DNA of 64,000 nucleotides from Callipepla californica brunnescens (GCA_023055505.1 JALIRH010000050.1:806001-870000); one strand, 5' to 3'. Shown: positions 38,080-52,031, counted from the stretch's first letter. Notes: a model not told the origin generated them from the sequence alone. Translations and numbers: made by a program.

Positions 38080-38522
38080 GTCAGTAACGCGCAGATGCAC
38101 AGTGTGTCTCAGCAGGCAGCCCAGAACCAAGTGGTGCAGACAGGCAAATGTGATGAGTGAGTGTACATACATGAGGTCCTTTTGAGAAAAAAAGATGATA
38201 AATGAGCAACAATATACTAAATAATTCACAATGTAGTGTATGGTTTAGTGACTTTTAGCTTCTTTCACACATATGTTTACATGTGCGTATATATACACAT
38301 TTACTGCTATTTTAGTTTGTTAATATAGGCAAAAGTATCCTGACAGCATATTAGAAGTAGGTTAAGTGCTTTTGCCTTTCTAAATGTCATGATTTGATAT
38401 TTAATAAATGACAAGAAATCTCACCAGATGTCAAGTGTGCTGCTGGCTGACTTTGCACCAGCTCTTTAACACATAACCCTTACCCTGTGGTAACTCTATG
38501 CTTATCGAACAAACATGTCATC

Positions 38523-38538
38523 TTTTTTTTTTTTTTTT
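38523..38538. repeat. 16-bp poly(T) run
   Basis: Uninterrupted T run in AT-rich sequence. Confidence 0.9.
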
Positions 38539-41500
38539 ATAAGTTAAGAAAATGATTGTAAAATGTCAGACATGAGTGACATGTCTAGACCAATGTTGTA
38601 CTAAACAACAGGTTATTACTTTACTGCAAAATAGCCTACTGAGAAAGCTTAAATTCTTGAGTAAATCAGCTGGTTAATTAAAAACAAACTAAACTGAGAT
38701 GGAGTTCCTATAAAACATTAGCAATTAACATCTCAGAGATACGCAACTTTAACTAAAACTTCTGCACCAAACACTGACCATATTGATGCATAGAATCTAA
38801 AGAATTAAATTTTGCCCATCAGTAGTCTCAATGTTTGAACAAAAAGATAAAGGGAGATCTCAGGTATGTGCTTGTATTAACTACAAGGAACTTTATAAAT
38901 AATTTCTATTCTCTCTCATAGTACCCACACTTTCATTTGATTATTCTCTGACAGGTTTTCTGTTCTATAAAACAGTACAGCACTGTAAAGCAAGACATCC
39001 CATACCTTTCTTACATACAGTTAAAATAACAGTGTCAGTACAGGTAATTTTATGGGAATACACTCTTTTAGTGAGTAGAATTTGATTTTCATGTCATTAA
39101 ATGAACTTTTATCTGGCCTAGCAGAATACTAAATTATCAGAGATAGGCCAGATTGCTAAGAGAAAGATTACAGTACTTACAATTTTGAACATCTTTCTAA
39201 TGCTCTAAGCCAATGGTTTCTACAAGAAATAGCCTGCAAAATGGGTAATTTGGCTTGTAGCTATCTGTGCCCCCATACCAAACTTTAACATTTAGAGCTG
39301 ATCAACTTATTTGGCTATAGCATTAATCACAAGCATTTTTAAGAGTTTAGAGAAGTTTATTTTTCAAAACCTTTTCCTTTTTTATATAACACGGCAAAAA
39401 AGAAAAAAGCAAGTTTAGAAAACAGTAGATATTATTTTAGTATGCCTTTGGTTTTGATTTGGTTTACTCTTTCAGGAAACAAATATAAAATCTAAGAAAT
39501 TAGGAAGAGATTGATTAACTAGTGTGTTTTATTTATTACTGAGCAAAAGCTATTTTCATTTGCATTTCAGCTAGAAAAAACTAATATAATTGATACTGTA
39601 CTCCAAGGAATTCTCAGCTCATTCAAGGCAATTACATTTATATTTGTTTAAATTATAAAGGCATTGAAAATGCTGCTTTATTTGCCAGTTTTGTAAAATA
39701 ACATGTAGCAGATGCTTCAAAAGTGGTTGTTCAGTTTATTCAAAATAAATGAGTATGTTTTTATTTCATGTATTTACAAGAATGCTCACCCACAGGAGGT
39801 ATAATCTATGCATGTTTCCTCATACATCTCTCAAGTTGCCTAGGTTACATCTGGGCTCTCAGGATGAATATATTTTTTTTCTTTTTTCTTTTAATTGCTA
39901 CTTTTATTACACTAGGGAGATTTCTGATGACCAACCTTGGGATAAACTAGAGTTTTAAAATGTCTTCTCTAAAGGTTTTCTGACTGCATGTGCTCTTGTA
40001 CTGAAGTTTGGTAGGGCAGCTTCCATTTAGACTATTTACATTAATACTAGCCAAATATCATGCATACAATCACTTAAAGACAGATGGGAGTTTCCACATT
40101 TAGTCTCCTTACCAGTAATTGTGATTCATATTCGTCTATCTTATACTGAGACAACTCTTCCTTCCTTGGCTATGGTTCTTCAGTCTTTAGGGAAATTTAT
40201 AATCATACATTAAGCTCTTACATGTCTTCTGCATACCCTAGCCATAACTCCTCATTTATATTTACTAATTTATTTATAGAATTTAATGTATTTTTTCATG
40301 GCAACCCCTCCTAGGATACTAACAGCTTCCCATATTTTAGTTAGTTACTTTTCTGAGAGTCTAGTTTAAAATAACTGAGAAGAAAGGGATTTTTGTTTGC
40401 TTGCTTCTTCATCACTTAAAGGAAGATGCTTTGCTTAAAGCTGAGGCAACACGATGAGATCACTCAGACTCCAGGGTGATTCTTCTTGCCACAGAGGCAA
40501 GAAACAAGCCAGGAGAGAAAAAAGGCCTCAAAAGACTTCTGTTAGGGTCTGCAGACTTTGATTAACCTAATGTCAGAGAGACATAATTCAGTATAACCTA
40601 AGTGCAAAAAGAAGAGGATCTAATATATGTCATACTATAATCCTTCTTCATTATTAATGAGAGTTATATTAACCTCTCCCATTAGCAGGATTGAATCAAA
40701 CAACCTACACACCTATGCTACTGCAGGTTGTAATAACTTCTATCCTATTCCCACATCAGATAGGCCTTTCTCATTAAGTTTTAAATTCTGTGTTATCCTA
40801 CCAGCGATATTAATATTTATGTAGTTGACTCACATTTTTGACACATTCCTAAACTATACATTCAATGAATAACACATCTGGAAACATTATTTTATGCCAC
40901 CACAAAATATGAGCAACGAAATGAAAGATCATTTCAAATGAATATTTTTTTCCTTACTTTTATTAAAGAAGAAATAAACTGCTTTCCTTCTCTGTCCTAG
41001 CAGATCCTCAGAATAAGTAGAGGCTATATGAGCTAAGGAACTTTGTTCCACAATTAAAAATTCCATGTGGGAATATTATTTTTGCCATGAGATTCCCACT
41101 GCACATAATAAAGAGCTCTTCTGTAACTGCATTCAGAATGACTACTTGCTTATGGCATATAAAAAGAGTAAAAGCGATTCCAAAGGAAATCTTTTCTCAA
41201 TTTTCCCGGGTTTGGGTGAGTATGGAAAGAGATGCTGTTCTACAACAAGATTACAAGGAAAGATATGTAAGAAATATATTGGATGATTTTGTTCTAATTT
41301 ATGTTGACTTTAATTACCTGAGTTGACAAAATTTGAATTTATGTTGAATAACAGCAGAAGTTGCATGTCAAAAAACTACATGTAACTCTTGCACTTCTGT
41401 GCATGGAATTTAGTTTCTAACTTGTATACAGACACACTGTCTGCATACATCATAGCAGTTTACTCCCTCACAGCTTTACATAGGGTCTCTAACTAATACT

Positions 41501-42807
41501 CTCCTGTATGTATTCTACTTCACAAAGCAAACACAAGATCTCCTCCCACTGGAGGCACAAGAAGAGAAATCCTCTTCCCTGTGGAGCTGTTTCAACTATG
41601 ATAAGAATGAGGGGGTTCCACATCTTTTTTCCTTGCACTGGTGGCCTCATTGATGTTTCCCATAGAGATCCGTGTGAATCATAATCTGCATTTCTTCCTC
41701 CCCACAGATCAAATGACTGTTGTTATGCAAGTTCAAAAAAGATCATCACTTCCTTTGAGAGACAGAGGTACTGCACCTACATCAGTGCCAGCTGAAGTAG
41801 TCTGTCATATATTGGTACAACAATGAGAATGGAGGAAGCAGTAATGGTGTGAGGAAGAAGGAATGTGTCCCATGGCATCGGCTGTCATGAAGCAACCCCA
41901 GAGACACCTTTCATGCTACATTGATACAGGCTGACAATGAATGAATGAATGATATGGATACAAGGTGTCAAAAGGAGGGAAAATAGAGAGGGTTCTCATT
42001 AAATAAATGATGATACTGATAGAAGTCTGCAGTGAGTCATCCTGTAGACAAATGACCAGAAATGGGGGTTGACAGATGATGAGTGATGCTCATATAATTG
42101 AAAAATACATTTGAAGCTTGCTGAGAATGTTCCAGTAGCAATTTGATGGTTTCATTGAGTTTTGAGTACCAATGACTGTTTCTGTTTTTTGTTTTATTTT
42201 TTTCATAAATTTCACATTCACTTTTACATTCTTTTTCAGATGAATATTATAGATGTCACTGTGTAAAATTCACAGTTGCTCTTTCTTTCTAAAATAATTT
42301 TCTCATTATGTAAAAGAAATCATCAAATTTTAGGAAATTTAATTAGTACATTCTGTCAAAGTATAAATCTTTGCCGGGATCGTAGTTTTAAACGTAGCTA
42401 AAATAAATTTAAACAAATTTAAATTAATGCTGCTATTCTCAAAAGACTGTCTGTTTCCCCAAAACATTCTGTCAACCGTTTAAAAAATAAAGCCAGCAGA
42501 GCCAGAGCATTTACTAATCAACAAGAGAAATTATACTATCCATTTTGCTCAGGGCAGTTGAACAAATCAATATCACTTTATCAAAGATGCTTAGATTTAA
42601 CTGCTTCCTAGATTAAATGTATTATAAATATTAAAATGCTTGCTTAAATAAACTCCTAAAATTGTACTTCAGCTTTTTCCCTAACAAATTATCTATGCAG
42701 TTACAGTATGCAAGGAAAATGCATATTACAGAACCAGAAGGGATTTCACGTGAACAAAGAAAATTACTCGAGATTCATGGACTGATGGAGGACCCATTTT
42801 TGTTTGC

Positions 42808-42846
42808 TTTTTTTTTTTTGTTTCCTTTTTTTTTTTTTTTTTTTTT
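42808..42846. repeat. Two adjacent poly(T) runs
   Basis: T12, GTTTCC, then T21. This inflates two overlapping Phe-rich frames (from 42662 and 42804) that should not be taken as genes. Confidence 0.92.
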
Positions 42847-43383
42847 CTTTTGTAAAGGAACGATGCAGTTCAAATATATATGGAGAGTGGAGAACAGAAA
42901 GTGAACTGATCACTCAGCTTGTAATGGAAGCTTTCTACGAGGGTAACACAGTGAGCAGTGCAAAACAACTTAGTAAGAGCTGTTCTCTTTACTTGGGTGG
43001 TTCAGATATTTTTGTAACAATTATGGCTCATTTATTCCTTACCCCTCAGTCTGTGTAGATCTGGTCTGTCTGTCAAGAGTCTTAATAGTCTGTATATGGG
43101 TTTTTAGAACTACTGTGATTATTCCCTCTTTCATTCAGCAGGAAAGATTTCCATGAAATGGCTGAGAACGGGCACTCTTTTCCTCTTCCCAATAAATCCA
43201 TTTACACAGCTGTTTTTTAAAATTAATATGCTTAAAACCTGCAGGTGTTTTTGTAAGACTGATTTAGAAAACATCTGACTTTAACATGCAAAGTAGCTAA
43301 TTTTCATATATTATTTTTAATGTTGCCTGTATCAGTTCATTTTTGTATAACAGAAAATGGGTTTTGCTATCTCCAGGACTTAC

Positions 43384-43847
43384 TGTAGTTTAACCTAGCA
43401 GCAGCTCAACACCACACAACTGTTTTCCACTCTCCCCTCATAAGTGAAATGCAGAAGGGAACTGGAGACAAAACAGAGTTTGTGGGTTGAGACAAAAGCT
43501 ATTTTCTAAGACAGAAAAAGAAAATGGAAACAAAACCAACTGACACTGCTACCAACGCAAGGTCTCACCACCACTGACCAGCATCCAGCTAATCCCTGCA
43601 TGGCATTCAGGTCCTCTTGTCAATTCCCCACAGCTTGATGGCCTTCCATACATCACACAGTATGGAACAACCCGCTGTCTAATTCAGACTAACTGCCTTG
43701 GCTCCACTCCTCACACTGCTGCCACATCATAATGGCAGGGCTCTTCTCTACCCAGAGCCCCATCCTGGCCCTAGGTGGGCGTCTATCACTCAGAAACAAC
43801 CAAAACATTGGTGTATTATTAATGCTGTCTCAGCTGAAATCAGGATA
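43384..43847 (+). mobile_element. Solo LTR, same family as 6231-6776
   Basis: About 464 bp. It starts TGTAGTTTAACCTAGCAG with CTCAACACCACACAACTG, and contains CACACAGTATGGAACAACCC and CCAAAACATTGGTGTATTAT. It ends CAGCTGAAATCAGGATA. These blocks correspond in order to those of the 6.2-kb LTR. Flanking five-base repeats CTTAC (43379-43383) and CTCAC (43848-43852) differ at one base and are a plausible target duplication. There is no primer-binding site or internal region, so it is a solo LTR. The 64-codon plus-strand frame at 43698 is an internal chance frame. Confidence 0.75.
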
Positions 43848-46800
43848 CTCACCATAATGCTGTCTTGCAGATTTCCAGATAACACCACATAAATTTTAAA
43901 GGTCAGGCTTCACTAAGGATGGAATTACTGCAGTATAAGAAACACCACTCTAAATTATATGTATTTTCAAAACAACTTAGTTGACAGCACAGTCAACTGA
44001 AGGTCAAGCCTTTCCTCCTTGTAAGAAAAGGAGAAGTAAGAAGAAATAACAATAAACAACAAACAAGCAAAAAAACCCCACAACATTAGTATACCCACAA
44101 ACACTGTTTAAGCAGTGTAATACAGTAGGAAAGCAATACAAAAAAGATATCTAAAAATTGCTTGTAGATTTTTAATATTGTTTTGATCAGATAGAATGGA
44201 GTGCAGTGGAAAAAGAAAAGCGAGGATAGAAACTCAAACAACAAAAAGCTTTGTATAGAGTGGATATTTAAAGGGTGTGTCGGATTTATAATCAGAGTTC
44301 TATGCCTTGTCAAGCAGTAAAATACAATTTTATGGAATTATGAATTAGGAAACCAAGTACAAAATGATTGATGACATAATGTGTGAGCAGGTATATAGTA
44401 AAGTAAATAAATGTAAACATGTAACCATTTGGAGATCATTCACGTGTTTCTGTCTATTCGTATGAATAGCAGAGTATATTTAAATGCATGGGGATATAGA
44501 CCTACTAAAGAAAGAATCCCGTTCCTCATCAGATAAGCAACTGCGCTGAAGAAGAAACCTCAAGTGAATTAATTGAGATTTTAGATGTTTGTTTACATGC
44601 CTCAGCCAAATCATGCTGAGCACTTCTCTGTAGCAGGATGATAACCATTACAAGAATAAAAAAGAAGCAATTAAAAAATGGCAAATGTGGAAGAGAATGA
44701 TTCATTATTAACAGATTTCTGGTGAGCAATGATTTATGTTTGACAATTCATGAACATAAAGTAATTAATGATTTATGATTTGCCAATATCTGTCCATGTT
44801 TTCATAAAATCACAAACTGAACTGACTTGTTTCTTTTCTTGAAAATACAAAAAGTGATCTGGAAAGCCTGTGGATTATTATATACTACTCTATGTGGCAT
44901 GCTAAGGAAAAACAGCAAATAGAAAAGCAGTACAGTGATTAAGTAATAAATGTACCTGGCTGATGGATAGACAACAAATACAGATAAATGTAGACTAATG
45001 AGTTTGGATTAATAAAAGAAGAGACAGTGCATAGCTGCGAAGTGGAAAAAAAAACACCACAGCATTGACCTAAAAAGAGATTTGGGAGTGATTATAGACA
45101 GATTCCTGAACTTTGTAGCACATTATGCGGCTAAACTGAAAAATACAAATGAGATACTTGGATAAAGCTAAAAGCATGCAATACAAATTAAAGTATAAAT
45201 CTAATTAGCCTAACTTCATTCACACCACATATTAGTTAAACCTCAGAGGCAGGATCCCAAGTCAAACCCTAGGTGTGATGATTTTTAAAGATGGGTGACA
45301 CCAATTTGATCTAAATACAGACTATGAAACCCATGGGCAAGAGATTTAATTTCAAGATGCATAAACACATGGCAACTTCCATTCAAATGGAATTCAAATC
45401 CCACCTTTCTAGTCAGTAAAAACAAAGTATTGAAAAAAATTACATACATCAGTATTTTTAGATAGAGATCCAGATTTTATGGTGGAGCAGTTCAGTGTAA
45501 ATTTGGACCAACAAACATGCCTTCACTTGAATGCACAACAGACATCTGGAGGTGACTTGGGCAAAGAAAAGAGAAAACTATCTTGATATTACTGTTATAC
45601 CGTGTTGCTTTGCATTTTTTGCAAATCACCTTAAACTGTTCTTAAACACAACTGACCATCAGTGCCTACTTTCTTTATGTAGTTTTATTTAGGTGTGCAT
45701 ACATATATGTGTGTATATGTATATGCACTATAGATATCATACCTAGTAAAAGTTGCATATGTATTCTTTACTGTGTTAACAACAGATGAGTTTAGGATAA
45801 TGGCTGATGAACACTGAAAACTGCTCATTTTTCAATGTATGTAGTCACCTAACATCATCAACAATGTATTTTCATAGCAGAGTTGTTTGTGAGCTGTATT
45901 TGAAGTATTTTTCACATGGCTTTTGTTATATTTTTACTTTATGGTTTTAGTACTTTAACATTTCCTTAACAAAGTTAACAATGAGAGGAAAATACTAGGA
46001 TATAGCTAGTGAATATTATTTCTTTTATACAGCAGTTTATGAGGTCTTAATGTTACAGAACTGTCTGAATTTTCTTAAAATATCACAGATAACAGTAACC
46101 ATAAGTCCAACAAAACTATGTTTATCCAAGACCAGTCTGAGGAGGGCTTTTCTTGCTTAAACCAAACCCTGCTCTCTGAGTTGCTCTTTCCCCAAGCAAC
46201 TCACCTCAAACTTCCCAAGTCCAACAGGTATCTTATCTTCTCCAACTCTGCAGGATTCTCTTCAGAGAAAGAGATACATTTGTTGAGATGCCTGCAGCTC
46301 TCACTTTTGAAATCTACTTTGCGCTACTACCAATTATCTCTTTTGCTCTCTTTGGATCTTTTATGAGAGAATAAAATCACCTTGTCATTAGGCCAGGTAT
46401 GTGAAATCATTTGGTTGAGCAAGATCTGCAGCTTTTTCAACCAAATACTTCTGAGCTTACTGAACTTCTTTGTTTATTAATATAATTATTTGATAAAAAC
46501 TATGTTTTATTCTCCAGTATAACTCATTTTCCTACAGAAAACAGATTCCATATCTATCACTTTATATAGCCACGATAGAAACATTTATTTCTTCTTAAAC
46601 AGGAAAAAGGTATTTGCCTTCCAAGTTCCAAGTCCTCATACAGCAGCTGAAAGGCTTTCAGTGTGCAATGGTACCATTTACATACAAAACTAAAGGTGTG
46701 TAAGGAAAGTAAATGCCATTCAGAAGGCTATTAAGAGTGAGTATGGATCAGTGAAATGTCTAGAACAAAATGACTGCTTTAAAGACAAAGACATTTTTTA

Positions 46801-48694
46801 AAAAATGGTGTTATTGTAAAGGTTTAACAAATTTATAAAATCCTGTTTACATCAGCATTTAGTCACTGAAAGCTATATATTTATGCATATCATGAATTAT
46901 CAGGTAATATTCTCTAACATAAAGTCAGCTTCACTACCCATCCATCTATAAATGTCACAGCATATTAATCACTGATACTGCAAACAGCTATCTCATCCCT
47001 GATGGGACATCTGGCACAACAGACAGGCATACTTACATTCAGTCACTGAGGCCTCAGCAAATTACATCTGAAGCCCTGGATTTTGAAAGTACTTCTCTTT
47101 AAATGCAGCCCTCTTTGGTAGTGATTATATGATATAGAATAATAAAGGAGTTTTTATAGTTCCAATATGGATGTGAAGTACACTACGTGGAAATATTAAA
47201 AGTATTCATCTCTAAATGTCACTCAACTACAAAACTTGATGATTGCACAAACTCACCCGAACAGCAGTGTAGGGAGCAATACAAAATACTCATTTTGGAC
47301 TTCCTTTGACAGGCAGCTGGAGACTACAAAATCACATTGCAGCCATTGTCTTACTCTCACTATGTAGTAACTGAAGAGCTCCGTATACAGTAACACAATA
47401 TAAAACAGTGCATTTGTTCAAACAGTGATAGGAATGTAAAAGGGTAGATGGTAAGCTGCTCCTCCAAAAGGGTACACTTCTTTCCAAACCCACTGACATT
47501 TGGGGAAAAAATAAAGCTTTACTAGTACATTTGTAGAAACTGTACATAACTATTCTGCATGCCGCAATTGTGAATAAGCAAAATTCTTTAAACAGATACT
47601 TTGCTTTCCACTTGAATATACCACTGACTGATTTCTACCGACTTCACTTACAGAAGTGAAGCAAAGAATCCATAGATTTCCTTTGCTAGATTTTTTTATT
47701 AAATCCCTCTTATTTACCATAAATTTCTATACATAAATGCCAATTTTTTTAATTGCATTAAAAACAGACAACTAATATAGCAAAGAAACATTATTTCTGC
47801 CATTATTGCCAGAGGAGAAATGAGTTCTCCCTTCTTTTCATACAAACATCTCCTTGAGTAGTAATATTGCATGATCAAGTGCTACTGAGATTTAATGTGA
47901 GTTTTGCTATTGATTTCAGGAGGGGAAGACCCCTGGTGAGAAAAGAAAACAAAAAGGAGTAGAGAGCTCTGTAGATTCTAGACCAAATTTTATGCTGAAA
48001 TCAATGAGGCTTTATGTGGTACAAAGCCAAAACAGAATTCAGACTGTATAATTTTGAGTAATTAGAAGTACCCAGACTTGCATGGTACCAGTCTCCTATT
48101 GATTTTTTCATTACCTTGCAATACGTGTTTTAATGGCAATTATATTTTCTGGCAAGCTTTTTTTTCTCTCTCTCAGCATCTGAATTGTTCCTTCTTGATT
48201 AGTCAACAGGAAAAATCAATACTCCATACATTGCACTTCCAAACTTTAATTCAATTACCATCTGTGAACTAATCAAACATTGATCTACCTATGTCAGTAC
48301 GTAGAAGGCAAATTTTTTATACTGTGATCTTTCCTTGTCATTAAAGGTTATATTTTAAATCATTCACTACAAGTCTAAAATATTTACTGTAGCTGAAAGA
48401 AACCTCTGCTTTTCAACTTCAATTTCATTTAATTAGAAACATATAAGACCTTTTATGTCCTTTTGTCTATTTTCTGCCACTCATGCCCTGTGAATGCATA
48501 ACTATTTCCTACCCAATACCTCAAACTGCTTTTTCAGTGTGATTTTAATAGACTGAAACAACAATTCCTTTTTCCCTCACTGTCAGAAATTACCTTCTAT
48601 TACCTTCATTCCAATCCTATTGGCATAGACTTCCTCTTCATTTAATAGCTACTCTGTCCACTCAACTAAGGAAAAGTCTAAGGAACATGAGAAG
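43848..48694. other. Mostly unique sequence, no recognised gene
   Basis: About 4.8 kb of AT-rich sequence with small frames only. One patch (44945-45200) may be an old CR1 remnant. The 82-codon frame at 46118-46366 shows no domain. Confidence 0.5.
44945..45200 (+). mobile_element. Possible very old CR1 remnant
   Basis: The words GATTTGGGAGTGATTATAGA, GTAGCACATTATGCGGCTAA and ATGAGATACTTGG follow, in order and spacing, the CR1 ORF2 segment that encodes the region after the reverse transcriptase. Divergence is high and no frame or tail survives. This could be coincidence in AT-rich sequence. Confidence 0.3.
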
Positions 48695-49521
48695 TTGCCT
48701 TGAAAGAGATCTGGACAGACCAGACTGATGGGCTGGGGGCAATGGGATGAAATTCAACAAGAAGTGCTGGGTCCAGTACTTTGGTTAAAACAACCCTGTG
48801 CAATGCCACAGGCTTGGAACAGAAAGGCTGGGAGACTGTGAAGAGGAAAAGGACATGGGGGTGTTGGTCAATGCTCTACTGAACATAAGCCAGTAACGTG
48901 CCCAGGTGACCAAGATGGCCAATGGCATTCTGGCTTATATCAGAAAAAGTGTAAGTTATTTCTAACATGAGCAGGAAGGTGATTGTCCCTCTGTACTCTG
49001 CACTGGTGAGGCTGCACCTTGAGTACTGTGTTTAGTTTTGTGCCTCTCAGTACAAGAAAGACATTGAGGTGCAACCAGAGTAGGGCAATGAAGCTGTAAG
49101 GAGTCTGCAGCACAAGTCTAACAAGGAGAGGCTGACAGAACTGAGATTGTCTAATCTGGAGAAGAGGACGCTCAGGGAAGACCATATTGCTCTCTACAAC
49201 TCCCTTAAGGGAGGTTGTGGTGAGGTGGGAGTCAGTGTCTTCTCCTAGGTAACTAGTAATATGATGAGAAGGAATTGCCTCAAGTTGCATGACAGGTGGT
49301 TCAGATCGGATATTAGGAAAAATTTCTTCTCCAAGAGAGTAGTCAGGCACTGGAATAGGCTGCCCAGTGAGATAGTGAAATCACCATCCCTAGAGGCGTA
49401 CAAGAAATGTTTAAATGTTGTACTAACAGACATGGTTTAGTGGGATAATATTGATGGTAGGTATACAGTTGGACTAGATGATATTGGAGGTATTTCCCAA
49501 CTGTAATGATTTTATGATAAT
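48695..49521 (+). mobile_element. CR1 LINE, long 5'-truncated copy with decayed tail
   Basis: The longest CR1 in the window. In order: a post-RT block (GGGATGAAATTCAACAAGAA), GGAAAAGGACATGGGGGTGT, CCAAGATGGCCAATGGCATT, CCCTCTGTACTCTGCACTGG, AATCTGGAGAAGAGGACGCT, the GGCACTGGAATAGGCTGCCC block, the 3' untranslated region (TGGACTAGATGATATTGGAG) and a degenerate tail (ATGATTTTATGATAATA). Numerous indels and stops show it is old and non-coding. The 136-codon minus-strand frame inside (48940-49350) is an antisense shadow. Confidence 0.93.
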
Positions 49522-51269
49522 ATTTTTACCCTAATAACATGTATTATCAAATGATCTCAAAATATTTTTCATAAATCTTGTAATTATTCATTTAGAAATG
49601 CGTTAAGATTATTACAAGAAGGCTATGTGAAGATGCACAGCTTTTACAACACATCTTAAAAGCCTCTTGTCATCTTAGTCATAAAGAATCACCGAGATTT
49701 ATTATACTGAGCAGAAATATGAGTCAAATAAAAATGGTTTTACTGTGTTCTTCTAAGGAAAATATTATTCCGCAAAACAGAAGTTCCTATCCCTTTCACA
49801 AGTAAAGACAAGTTCCTTTTGAAGCAGCATTCACAATCCTAATTAGGATTTCAATATCATTTTGCTTGTCTATGTTTCAATTAGTGCATCCTTAGGTAGT
49901 TCTGCACTAAGTATTTTTAAATGAAATACCAGCAACTTTTCCTCAATTACAAGTAATTCCAGCATTCCAGTTCTGGGGCTTGCTTTGCATCCTTATGATT
50001 TGTGATTCAAAGGAAAAACAAATGAACAAACAATAATCAATACTTATTCTTCAACAGTATATAAATAAGTAGAGAAATGAAGTGGCATGTAAATTAAGAA
50101 AGTCTGTATTTCAGAGTCTGCACTAATTCTGGTGTTTTATGATCCTGAACTGTAGTTTCCCTTACACTGCCTTAAGCATAGCATGAGACTCAAGAATCCT
50201 ATTGGCCTTCTCTAAATTGGCAAAGTATTGCAAGAAAAAAAACAGCTGAAGCACAAAAATCTGCAGTATCTAACTTCCCCGTTATTTTAGATAGGTGATA
50301 TAATTCAGTACTATGTTCCTTCTTCCATGGTTATCTGATTAGCTGTGTCCAGTGAAGTTGAGTGATGCTGCCATTAACCAGAACTGAATCCAACATTTGG
50401 AGCTTTGGAAAACCCCATTAAAGTCAGAGGTGTATAATGAAGCCCAGCAAGACCCATTTCACTGCAGATTTTTTTATATGTACATTGCTTTAATTCTCAT
50501 TTGCTTTACATTTCTGTGGAATCCATGTAAGTTTCCCAAATCCATATTACATAACTTTTATTTTATTTTTTTGGCTAACACTATCTTGACCCTCTTAACT
50601 CACTTGTTAACAGTGTTTTTGGCTCTTAGGCTTTATAATGCAGTATCTAACAATGACCTCTGTGCTTAGTTCATTCTTTCATAAAACACATTTTGTGAGA
50701 TATATTCAATCTTCTTTTCGCCCCAAGTACAAATAATGAGACTGCTTCTTTTGTAATTTCTGTAATAGTGCAGCACACTCACCAGGCAGCTCAAACAAAT
50801 TACTACAAACATAACGGTAAATGTTATTTTAACACGTGCTTTGGACTCCAACATAGAACTATATTACATATTTTATTAGATCATTTACCACCTACTAGGT
50901 TATATTATTAGCTAATTCATTGAACATGATATGTGTTAGGTGGATTTGGCTACCACTTTAAAGTAACTCTTATCTGAATCTGCTTTGCTTTTTTGTGAAT
51001 CCACACAAGTCAGTTTTACTGTGGCTTTATAAATAAAAAATAAACCTCAGAGAAGTAGGAAAGCATAAAATTAAAAGATAGGCTCTACTTGTCCCTGTCA
51101 AAATACTGTATTATACAATTGATTTCCTCATTGCCATTGTTCAGTAGCTCTGATTCACAACCCATTAGGGTTAATGAAAGCAAAAGACCCATGAGTGAAA
51201 TCTAAACTTCACTTAAGTCACTGTTAGCTCTAACACTAACTCTGGGAACTGGGATTTCACTACACCTTG
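49522..51269. other. No gene or repeat recognised
   Basis: AT-rich sequence. A 90-codon plus-strand frame at 50397-50669 translates to a hydrophobic peptide without recognisable family features. A minus-strand frame at 50666-50854 is likewise unremarkable. Confidence 0.5.
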
Positions 51270-51821
51270 TGTCATGGTTTTATGATTTTTGGTACTGGTA
51301 TTCCACATCATAACGTCATGTAGTACATTAAGAGTTAAAGAGTTAATGCTCAAGCTCTGTGGATCATCAATAGTTCTGGGTATATCTGTCTCAGAAGAGA
51401 ACTACGCTCCCCAGAGGACTTTGCATTGCTTTGTATTTTTATGTTTTTCTGCTCAGAGGGAAAAATAAAAACTGTTTGCGTGTCATGAGACACTCCCTTT
51501 TAGAACGACCCAGCAGCAGGTGCTCGCTAGCTGTCTTGCCTTCAGTGTTTAGTATAAGGCCTTCGGTTTACTGGACACTCTCCCTTGCTTATTTTATTTA
51601 TTAGCTTTACTTCCAATTATATTGTATTATATTGTATTATTTTGCATTCCGATATCTTATTTAGTAAATTAGCTTTCCTCCTTAGATCATTGCCATTGTT
51701 TTGTTTTTAGGCCAATCTCCCTTTTCCCTTCCCCCTCTCCTCTTTCCTGGGGCATGGGTCCATGGGTCCCCCACACCAATTGTTACAGAACTGGGCCAAA
51801 CCAGCCCACAAACCGTTGACA
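51270..51821 (+). mobile_element. Endogenous retrovirus 5' LTR
   Basis: A 552-bp LTR that begins TGTCATGGTTTTATGATTTT and ends ACCGTTGACA. It contains GAGTTAAAGAGTTAATGCTC, a polyadenylation signal AATAAA at 51464-51469, an ATTATATTGTATTATATTG tract and a C/T-rich 3' third. A second LTR of the same family and orientation lies at 55098-55629. The two differ at many positions and have different flanks, so they are separate insertions. Here the LTR is followed by a primer-binding site and some internal sequence, so it is the left end of a truncated provirus. Confidence 0.85.
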
Positions 51822-51827
51822 TTTTAT

Positions 51828-51845
51828 TGGTGCCTAGTGTGGGGT
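51828..51845 (+). other. Retroviral primer-binding site, lysine-tRNA type (decayed)
   Basis: TGGTGCCTAGTGTGGGGT lies six bases after the LTR end. It matches the site complementary to the 3' end of tRNA-Lys(1,2) at 13 of 18 positions, and all five differences are transitions. Position and pattern confirm the LTR boundary and plus-strand orientation. Confidence 0.65.
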
Positions 51846-52031
51846 TTCTGTAGAAACAATAGGCTACCTCATCATACTCAAGTCAACCGATTATTAGCAA
51901 CTCATGATCTTGTACCCTCTAGAGAATATTATAAACTCTTTAGAAAAATAAGATTTAGAGAAGGTATATATCCCTTAGGATCTATTATTAGAAGCGCTGA
52001 AACTATTATAAATGCAATCTTGAAAAGTTGA
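51846..52031 (+). pseudogene. Short internal ERV piece, possibly leader and start of gag
   Basis: Directly follows the primer-binding site, where leader and gag are expected. An open frame runs through the LTR end into this piece and stops at 52031, with no methionine after the LTR. No gag domain (matrix, capsid or zinc knuckle) can be recognised, and the assignment rests only on position. The sequence changes character after about 52035, where the antisense pol-like segment begins, so the provirus is truncated here. Confidence 0.4.

Larger units (their letters stand above)
34321..43383. other. Long stretch without recognised genes or transposons
   Basis: About 9 kb of AT-rich sequence. It has T-rich tracts near 35951-35980, 38523-38538 and 42808-42846, an A run at 38062-38079 and a perfect short hairpin at 40483-40503 (TTCTTGCC, ACAGA, GGCAAGAA). 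Chance frames of 60-92 codons occur. The segment 36906-37230 has open frames on both strands and higher complexity, but matches nothing I know. Confidence 0.5.

Noticed and set aside
40483..40503. Perfect 8-bp stem hairpin, considered as a terminator or small RNA
   Set aside because: Too short for a microRNA precursor, and a bacterial-type terminator has no meaning in this vertebrate context. Such palindromes occur by chance.
42662..43058. Overlapping Phe-rich frames of 80 and 84 codons
   Set aside because: Created by the T12 and T21 runs.
48940..49350. 136-codon minus-strand frame
   Set aside because: Exactly antisense to the CR1 at 48695-49521.
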